Positions 46,201-55,200 of a stretch of DNA of 64,000 bases are shown in pieces. Both the position numbers and the translations under genes were made by a program. The notes beneath the pieces were generated by a model, which was not told where the DNA came from, did not search any database, and worked only from the letters and a program-made list of their open reading frames with translations. This stretch comes from Ligula intestinalis (lineage: Eukaryota > Platyhelminthes > Cestoda > Diphyllobothriidea > Diphyllobothriidae): NCBI GenBank assembly GCA_036362985.1, contig JAYGXS010000004.1:17009586-17073585 (forward strand), in the 5' to 3' direction. How positions within the stretch are numbered: the first letter of the stretch is position 1; the number at the start of each line of letters is the position of its first letter.

Positions 46201-49200
46201 AAATTAATTAAAAGTTGCTTAAGTAAGATAGCCTGTGCTTTAAATTGAGAAGGTAAGCGCACACTGGCTGGAGCTATGAAAATGTTTTTGGGCAAAATTT
46301 GATTAAATGTAAGACGGTATGTAATCTGTGATGCAGGCTTAACAGAGTGTTACCATTCCCGCCAAGAAACGACCTTCAATCATGCTGCTTTCAGTCCATC
46401 TGAGACGTATGCTAAGGAGCTTTGTGACCTTATTATCCAACTAGTCTCAAAAATGCCTTAGAAAGAGTCTAAACGAAGTTATAAAGAGAGTCGTTGGGGT
46501 GGTGGAGGACATTGACTGCAACAATTTCTATTTAGCAGGACAGCAGATGATCGAAACCCACATAACAGTTTAGGCGAATGCAGCAGATTATTGGTAAACA
46601 CATTTTCAATAGATCAAATCACCCTCTTCTTCCCGTTTGCAGCTTTAATTTCAAAGGGTCCTGCTAGTTCCACAAGGGGCTTTGAGAACTCTGTCAGTGT
46701 TCGCGAGACTCACAGCATCAGCCCTTGAAAAAGATTAACGCATGAACCGACGGGTGTTCCTTGTATATTTATAGTGATTCATATCGCGTGGACGATCACC
46801 CGCAAGGGTTCATGCGGTCAACGGGTGCACATGCACTGGCCGCTACGCCAATCCGTCTGGCCAACAACCTTTCACAGCCGACTCAAACAAAGACCGCTCC
46901 CTGTTTCCAATGGGATGACTGCCACCGAAGTCGTACTTCAAACCGGCCTCCTTCGCGAACGGACGTGCGCTGGTTTGATATTCGAATTCCTCCTGCCTAT
47001 TTTGTACGTCCTTTTGTTCCTACCACTCTAGCCTCCTAAGTTTTCCCTTATCCAAAGGAACCGGCCCGAAGATAGCAGCTGTCAGTGTTTAACTTCCATA
47101 ACACCCTGCGATACATTTGCCAGTCTTGTAACAAGGGTTACCAGATGAGGCCCGTGATAAACACGATCTCTCGGCTGAGTTCTTCAGACTTCGACGCCGA
47201 CACCATCCGAGTTATGTGTCGATCTAACCAAAAGTCTGAGCAGCAGCACAGTAATGTCTCCAGCCGCTTCGGAAAACAATCCAGCCTAGTAGCGCAGTTC
47301 TCACTGACCGTCCGATTCTGAAAGTTTATCTCCCAACAGCATCAGATCCATTGTTGAGTTTTGTATTGGACGTAGCAAGGTCTCATTTATGCGTTATAAT
47401 CGCAAATCAACACGGTTATTTCTTTATTTTGCAGTTGCTTCAATAGAAAAAAATATATTTGCTTTTATCACCTCTATGCATCTTGCAACCTGCGACTCAA
47501 TTGGATATTTTGAGTAACTTTCACATTTACTGATGCTGTTTTTGCCATCCTTGGAGGTGACATACTGATGCATTTTGAACTTCAATTTTGACCTTAAGAG
47601 GCACTGATTCCTGGGGGTTTCATCCACTCGTGGGGCTGTTACAAATTTGAATTCAGACAGTACCACAGCTTCGTGATCGATAAATATGTTTTGGGCCACC
47701 CTAACTACCCAATTATCAAGCAGCTGCCGTGATTTATTAATGCTGAATTGCTCTGATGATGCGTTCGAGAGGGGATTCGAAACGTCAAGCGAAGTAAGTA
47801 TCGCTCCATTGATCGCGTTTATGGTCTGCTCAACAGCCAGAATCTGAACTAAACGGGCTTCTTCCGTCAGGATCTTTCGCTTCACACAGTTTATATTTAT
47901 ATCTCGCTCAAAGGTTAATATTATCAGGGTATTACCAAATAAAGGTCAAATTCAATTGTGCACCCCGTACTTTCACCACTTGCTTTGAGATAGTATAGCT
48001 GAGAAGTTTATTCCTTAAAAGGTGTACCAATGGTTAAGCACTCACGACCTATGTTGTGTTGACTTTGTGTACGCTGGTACGCATGAGCTATTGGCGGTGA
48101 GTTCTGATCCCGCGAGCACTAGGTTCACCTTTAGCCGTCGGTTGAACGGCGCGGCTCTTCCGGCATTGATAGCAGCAGCCCACAAATAGAGTTGGGGGCG
48201 CCCTATCTCGATCTCTGGGAGCATGTAGTGAAAATTTATGAGCAAAAGTTCCCTGTGTAGTCCCCCTCATATACCCCTAGTCCAAGCATTTGGTCCTACG
48301 AAAATGGTGGTTATAGCGCTCTCGGGGTGGAGAAATAGGATAGACGGAGAAGGAAATTATTATAAGTGTCAAGTGAAAAAATGTAGTCGAAGTTGTTTTC
48401 CACGGCGCTGGTTGTTAGTTGTTCTGCATGTATATTTAAAGTGTGCACGGCACTTTGCGCCGCGGACTATACAAATCTTACTCCAGAACGGCAAGTTGGA
48501 CCTCAGGTAAGTTGAAGTAGACGACTGCCTAAACACCTTTCTATTTTTTGGGGAATTTCAAGAAACTTGCAATTTGATAATTTGGTTTTTCTGCAATATA
48601 TTGCACGATAATACAGATTAGGAAAATCTACAGGCATAAATTAACAGCACTTATAAATGCTATCAAATTAAAATGCATATAGCAGTTATTAAAGTACATT
48701 CCATGGCGTGTACTAATTCCCCATCCGTCAAACCTTATAATCACTGTTTTCGTAGGACAACATGCTGAGAGTATGAATTAATGAGGGGGACCACATAAGC
48801 TACTGTTGCCCAGTAATGAATTAAAAGCTCTAGTGTACAATGGTAATACCAGTTCAAATGTCTTTGTTCCGATCATCATCGACCAAGAAAATCGCTTCTT
48901 CAGTTTGGAAAGGGTCACCATCGTGTGTCCTATCTTGCAGTCGCTCAAGAACCTAGTGGTCTACCGCCAAAAATTTAACCCCAGTTGCCGACTGTCTGAC
49001 AGATGTTTTTCACACTGCTGTCAAGGCATCTCTCCAGCAAACCGTCTGTAATGCTCAGCATCCCTTGTGATTCGTTTCAAAGAGACGTAACATTGGACAA
49101 ATCCGAAACTGCGTGTAAACCTTAAGACTGGCAATCTTCCTGCTCAATCGGCAGTTTCTTGACGAGTATGAAAATGTTTTGCTCACAAACTACCGTGAAG

Positions 49201-52200
49201 ACGCGTTCTGCTCGATAGGCTCCTCGTGCAAATTTTCATTTAGACTTTATTTTCCGGTTTTTCTGTGTTCATTTAAATGAACGTTATCAAGCATGGAGGT
49301 GCATAACAGAAGGCAAAACCGTACAGATTTGAAGTTTAGCCTTGAAACCCAGGAAAATCTACGACTCCACCAAAATGATGATTCTCAACTTTTTCGAGAA
49401 GTTCTCATTCCTAACGGTGCTGGCACCATCATTTGCGCTTTTTCTGCTTGTAGTGAAATTTTCTTTGTGTCTGGAACTATGCGATAGCAGGACTTTAACG
49501 ACAGTTAAATCCTACCCAACCTTTAGTTCGAACTAAGAATAAAATCAATTGACGACCAATTCGTATATTTCAACATCAACACCGAAGTTTACTATTTGAC
49601 AGGCTCCTTTCTCCTGCGTCAGCTGGCGAAAAAGATGTTAATCCGTGAAGTTCCTGGTGGATACATTTCCCATTTCTGATGTCCCCTTCAGCTGCATGCA
49701 CCTTTTCCCTTGTTTATTCATCAATTCCTGGATTCTGAGCATCATTGACGGATTAATTCAGTAATCTGTTGTTTTCATTATTATTGATACCTCCGATGAA
49801 ATCGTAGCCAAAGTCCTTATGACGCAGTGAGTGCCCAACATTTGGGTTCTTGAAGCTGCCTTGACTGAGAGATGGAGTCAACGTTACTCTGTGTTTTATT
49901 CCATATCTCGATACCAACCGAAATGCGAAGAATGCACCCCACATCCAGGTAACTTAACTCATTGAACTCTACAGGAGTATACGGCCTTGAGGGTTTGACC
50001 GAACCTATTCATTAGTCACGCATTCGATTATGCTGCCCCCCTGTTCTAATCTGGAGACTCACACGACACCGATGGCTCATGACCTCAGAACTTATATCAT
50101 GACAGGTATGGTCGAGCTCCGATGGCGCACACTTCGTTCTGCCGTAAATTGACAAACCTGGACAAGTGCGTCTATGGTCAATCATGAGAAGTGGTCGATG
50201 TCAGAATAGGGAGTTGGAAGGTGCTAGCGACTGTAACGGAAGAGCTGAAGATAAGCATATTGTTGATGATAGCGTGAATACATCGACGAAGTCAATCACT
50301 TTCAATTTTTCGCTAACTTTCACAGTTTGGCTGCCAAAACCAAAACTTACGATTCCCCAAACATGTCATCTATTTCAGCAGCATAATTATTTCGATAAGA
50401 AATGGCTCTAACCCAAGGTAGTGCCCCGTTGTCTTTAGCAGAAAGGTGAGCAAGAAGAGCGTTAATTGTTTTCACAACTAGGTCCACGACTTATTCAAAT
50501 TGGTTAAAAAAGCAAATTAATCGAGTGAGGCCAGTAGTAATTTGGTGGATTCGAGCGCAGTTGCCCGGTAAATTACGTTTGGGTGATCAGCTTACTGTAT
50601 CGAGAGTGCCGGCTTCCATAGGTAAGCTGGGCGGGTAATTTGAGCCGAACATGGCTCAAATAACGGCTTCTGGTGGGTGAATCATAGCTTCGGTGTTTAG
50701 AGCGTTTGCTGTAGTCGAGCCTGGCCCTTACTGTAACGGTTTTCGATGCCACTGAGCTTTCCAGAAAATCAGTTCAGCTAAATTATAATTTTACTGAGGT
50801 GTCTTCTATGAAGTTGAATTCCGTATAAAAGACGACAAATTATAAAATCGACTGTGTCAAGTTGATAGATGAGGAAACTCACGAAGCCTTTCCAGCCTCC
50901 GCAAAGTCGGTTTGGAGTTTTTCCCCACCTTCAACTTCCATGGTACAAAAGACCATTTTTGTAGGCGGGAGGTGCTTAAGGTTTTTGACTTGTATAACCA
51001 CGATCTACAATAGGCAACAAACAAGCGATGAGATGTTATACAAGCCCATTTAGCCGGTTTATGAATAAATATAATTACCGTTAGACTGAGTTTCAGGGGG
51101 GAGTTCTCAACCATATTCAACTTCCAGTATTTGTAAACATTCGTTTTATGTTCACACATCCATGATTTTCTAGTAATTATTTTGAGCTTTTGAATTCGCA
51201 CGCCCTTTAAGGAGCTCTCTTAACGTATGTATACACTGACAAAATACACATTTATATTGGACACAAATAGTCTGGATTTCAGTGAAGCATTTGCAATTAT
51301 CATTAAATTTCGATTTGCTTCCAAGAGCCAGTCTCTAGCAGCATGGAAATGATTAAGTATAATGAGTTTATTTGTTCAACCAACTTATCTGCAGAATATT
51401 GAAGAAGTATAGTATTAGTCGGAATGGTGTTAGTGTGGTGTTAGTAGAAATGCAAATAATAATAGCATTATCGGAAACTGATGTAAAAAGGCAGTCAATA
51501 CCTACCTCGAGATTGAAGGTCAGTTGAATGTCAAGTTTATTGACGTTAATCTCCGGAACATCCTCACTGTGGTCGCGTAAGGTGAGATTTCCAGTTTGGT
51601 TTCGTCCCTGTTTCTTGAATTTTTGAAAGCCCCCAGCGCCTTTTGTGACGGGCACGGACTCAAGTCGAAGCATTAACTCGCCCACCATTGACCGAAGCTC
51701 TTCTATGTAGAGGGGTTCCATGGATTTTAACAGTAGCTTCGGAATTGCACGAGACTGAAGTGGGCATGGAAAATAGAATAATAAGTAACTTAACACATAC
51801 GGAAATAATAGCAAAGCAAGACTTACCGTAATGTTGAGGAGAAGAGCAAGCCGTGTCGATCACCGCAATCATAGTTTTATCAATCTGAGCTTTCGAACTC
51901 TTGCAGGAGTCTATCGTCAGAGAAGGAATCGTCAACGAAAACAAGCAACATTTAGAGGGGGAAGGAGCCACTTAACCGTCATAGAGGACAGACTGGACGC
52001 ATACTGGGTTCAAGCATACACGAACATAAGCTGGCTGTTCGACGGGGTGACGCATTTTCGCAAGCGGCGGCCCTCACCTACGATAAGGGTCACGAGTTCA
52101 AATTCGCAGCCGTGAGGATAATTGCCCACGCCAGCAGCAAGACTGGGCGAGAACGCATTGAAGCTTGGACTTTGGATGACAACTCAGTTAACCAATGTTT

Positions 52201-55200
52201 CGATCTAGCGCTCGTATATATTACCCTGCGTTCGAAAGCTCAGACTAAAAAAATATAATTCTGGTGGTCAACACGGCCCCTTTTTTTAATCTTTACACGT
52301 ACCTTAGATGCGAACCTTTGCTTCAATTTGTGCTTAAGACCAACAGGATCATATGAGCTTATTGGACAGAATGTCTTTCTAGCGCTTCTAATATTTCACC
52401 AAGTAGAAGGGTATATATTAGATTTTTTTGAATAAAGTAGAGAGAGGTTGTAAACGGTTCATGGAAAAATACCTATGATATCGGAGATAAGTGGTAGATT
52501 TGAGTAGAGGTAGCGCCAAACGCTTTAGGAACTGGCCAGTACGCTGATCATATCAGAAGTGTGATCTACAGTGACATACATAATATACTCACTAATTTTG
52601 AATATATATTTGTTTGTCTACAGGCCGCTAAAAACAAAAACGTTTTTTGGGCTAGTTCATATAATAAATACACTCTGTAGCGCAGCTCGTGAAACTTGAT
52701 GAAGGAATTAAGATTCTCCACGGTGGACCCTTGCAATTTTATGTTTGTTTTATTCCTATAGATCATTTAGGAAAACAGCCGTTTTGTATACACAATGTGT
52801 TTTTATTTCATTTTCCTAATTATTTTGTATTTTTAGGAAATTCTGCAGCCATGGAACTTCAGTTTTACATCTTGGGTAATTTTGAAAATTGTTTATATGC
52901 ATGTTTTGTAGCAAACAAATACCTCTTTCAAAATAAACTCTATGCAGTAAAAGTTTTTAAGCTTTCACATTTCTAATATCCTCTTTTAAATTTTAAATTG
53001 CATTCAGGTTATGAAAACGTTACTTTCGGTAATTTATCCTGTGAGGATTAGCAGTGTCCTCGAAATATTTGAAGCAGTTGCTAGTCAACGATACTAAATA
53101 CGCAAATATGTTGATGTGCATTACAACTCAAATATTTGGTGGAACATGTAAAAAACAGGGAAGTATTCATCTGGTTAAAAACCTTTGAAAAATTTTCAGT
53201 GTTTTTAGATTTTCTTTGCAGAAACAATAGCGAACGGAAGTTATTCAATATTTGGGAAAATTGAAGCAATTTTTTTCAAGTACGAATTTAAAACAAGCGT
53301 AGGCAGCAAGATTTACTGACGAATTGAGGCAAATGTTCGCATCCCAGGTACGTGTGTAGATAGAAAAGTAGAAGGTTTATCGATCACCGGAATCATAATT
53401 TTACTAAGCTGAGCTTTCGGGCTCCTTCGAGAATCCATCGTCAGAGATTAAAGGCGTACATGAAAAACAGCTGCGAGGTTAATTGTGCCCTCTGGCAACA
53501 AAACAGGCCGTGAATTAATCGAAGCCTGGGCCTCGGATGAGAAGTCAGTCAATCGATTAATAGAGCTGGCGCCGGTATACATTGCGCTGCGCAGGCGTCT
53601 CCGGAACGATGTTACTATCAGTTGACTTTTCCATCCCCTCCCGCCTTCCTCCTCCCCCATAACGGTTGATTGGTCCCTGCGTCATATAATTGTTGCTTGT
53701 TTTTCGTGCACGCATTTTATCTCTGAAGATGGACTCTAGAAGGAGCCCGAAAGCTCAAACAAGTAAAAGTTTGATTCCGGTTATCGCAAGATTTACTGAA
53801 TTGAACAAATTTTGTGACGGCTTTTCAACTCCATCCCATCGCTGCTTGAGTCAAATAACGGTTAAAAGCATAGAGTAGCTTAAATTTCACAGAATATCAA
53901 TACATGACAGCAAGGGTCATGGTTCAGTTTAAAATACAATCAACTGAAGAAAATTACTTTTAATCAGCCAAAAGCGAGAAAATATAGTGAGGGAGTTGAC
54001 GCAAACCAAGTGATCATTAAAACTAGCTGCTCACTTACCAAGGTAATTGGAGATTGAACACGTGGCCTAGCTCACTGCACAGGTATGTGGCCCGCTTTTA
54101 AGTTGTGCGGGACTCGATTTGTTCGCAAACGAACAAGTACTCAGAAAGCTGTTTAAAGTCGACCGAGTGATCACTGTCAAGCAGGCGTTTAGCTGTGGAA
54201 TACCGTGGTACAACTGATGGGATGCACTTGAAAAAGCCGTCGCGAAATTTGTTGAATTCAATAAATCCTGCTGTCTAGGCTGGTTTCAAATTTGGAAAAA
54301 TATAAACCTTAGACTGACTAGGCAAGGCAAACCTCCGATGTGACTAAGTATACCTTTCTGCTTATGTTTTGATTGAATTCAGGCTTTACACTTTCGTTTT
54401 GAACTTTTGTGCCACTTGAAGACACTCGTGGAACAAAAAATACCCGTCAAAACGGAAACTGCAAGTTAGCCTTCCTATATGTTAAGGTCCTTTGGTTTTG
54501 TTTGAAGATGATCAGCAGGAGAAAAGACTCTAACTTTTCGTCAATATTTTTATCCGACTGAGCATTTAAGCACAGAAGGTACAGTGGTCGAACTCAACTA
54601 AGCAAAATACGTACAACTCAACACATGCACGTGGAAAAGAGGTTAAGCGTACTTTTTAGATTTCTAATAATATCGATACATGTGAGACTATTGTACATTG
54701 ACAGGAGAATAACTAACGCGAGACATTTGTTCAATTGCAGCTAACTGCCCATCGAGTTCTCTCCGCACTTGCGCGGCCTGCTCATCAGCACTGTCGAGCT
54801 GAAAATAAAGAGCGCTCAATAAGTTTTGCAAAGAGATAATAAGGTGCCAAGGTAAAGCTAACTTTATCCGCACTGCACGCGTCTAGCAACCAATTTTCAA
54901 GCCTGTTGCCAATTAGTACTTAAGTTCGGCCTTCGTATGAATCTGTTTTGAACTAAAGCAAAGTATATAAGAAATAGCAAAATTAATGGGCTTTAAGAAG
55001 CCTTCTTTTAGAAAAAGCAGACGATCGAGAAGGAGGAAAAGCAACGATATATTTTAATTATTTGTATGAGCGAAAAAACGCCCCGTAAATATGTTGGATG
55101 GCAAGCAAAAAAAGTTGATGTTCAACATCGATACCAACCAACATTACAAATGCGCAGGCTTTAAGCTGTTCTGTTGCTCAACCTTATAATATTCGTAGAT

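Noticed and set aside
47424..47885. 153-codon minus-strand ORF
   Set aside because: It crosses a PLE end (about 47750-47830) and otherwise encodes nothing recognisable; no splice context and no sign of constraint.
50857..51201. 114-codon minus-strand ORF
   Set aside because: It overlaps exon D in a different register; only the register encoding the C2 core matches CAPS.
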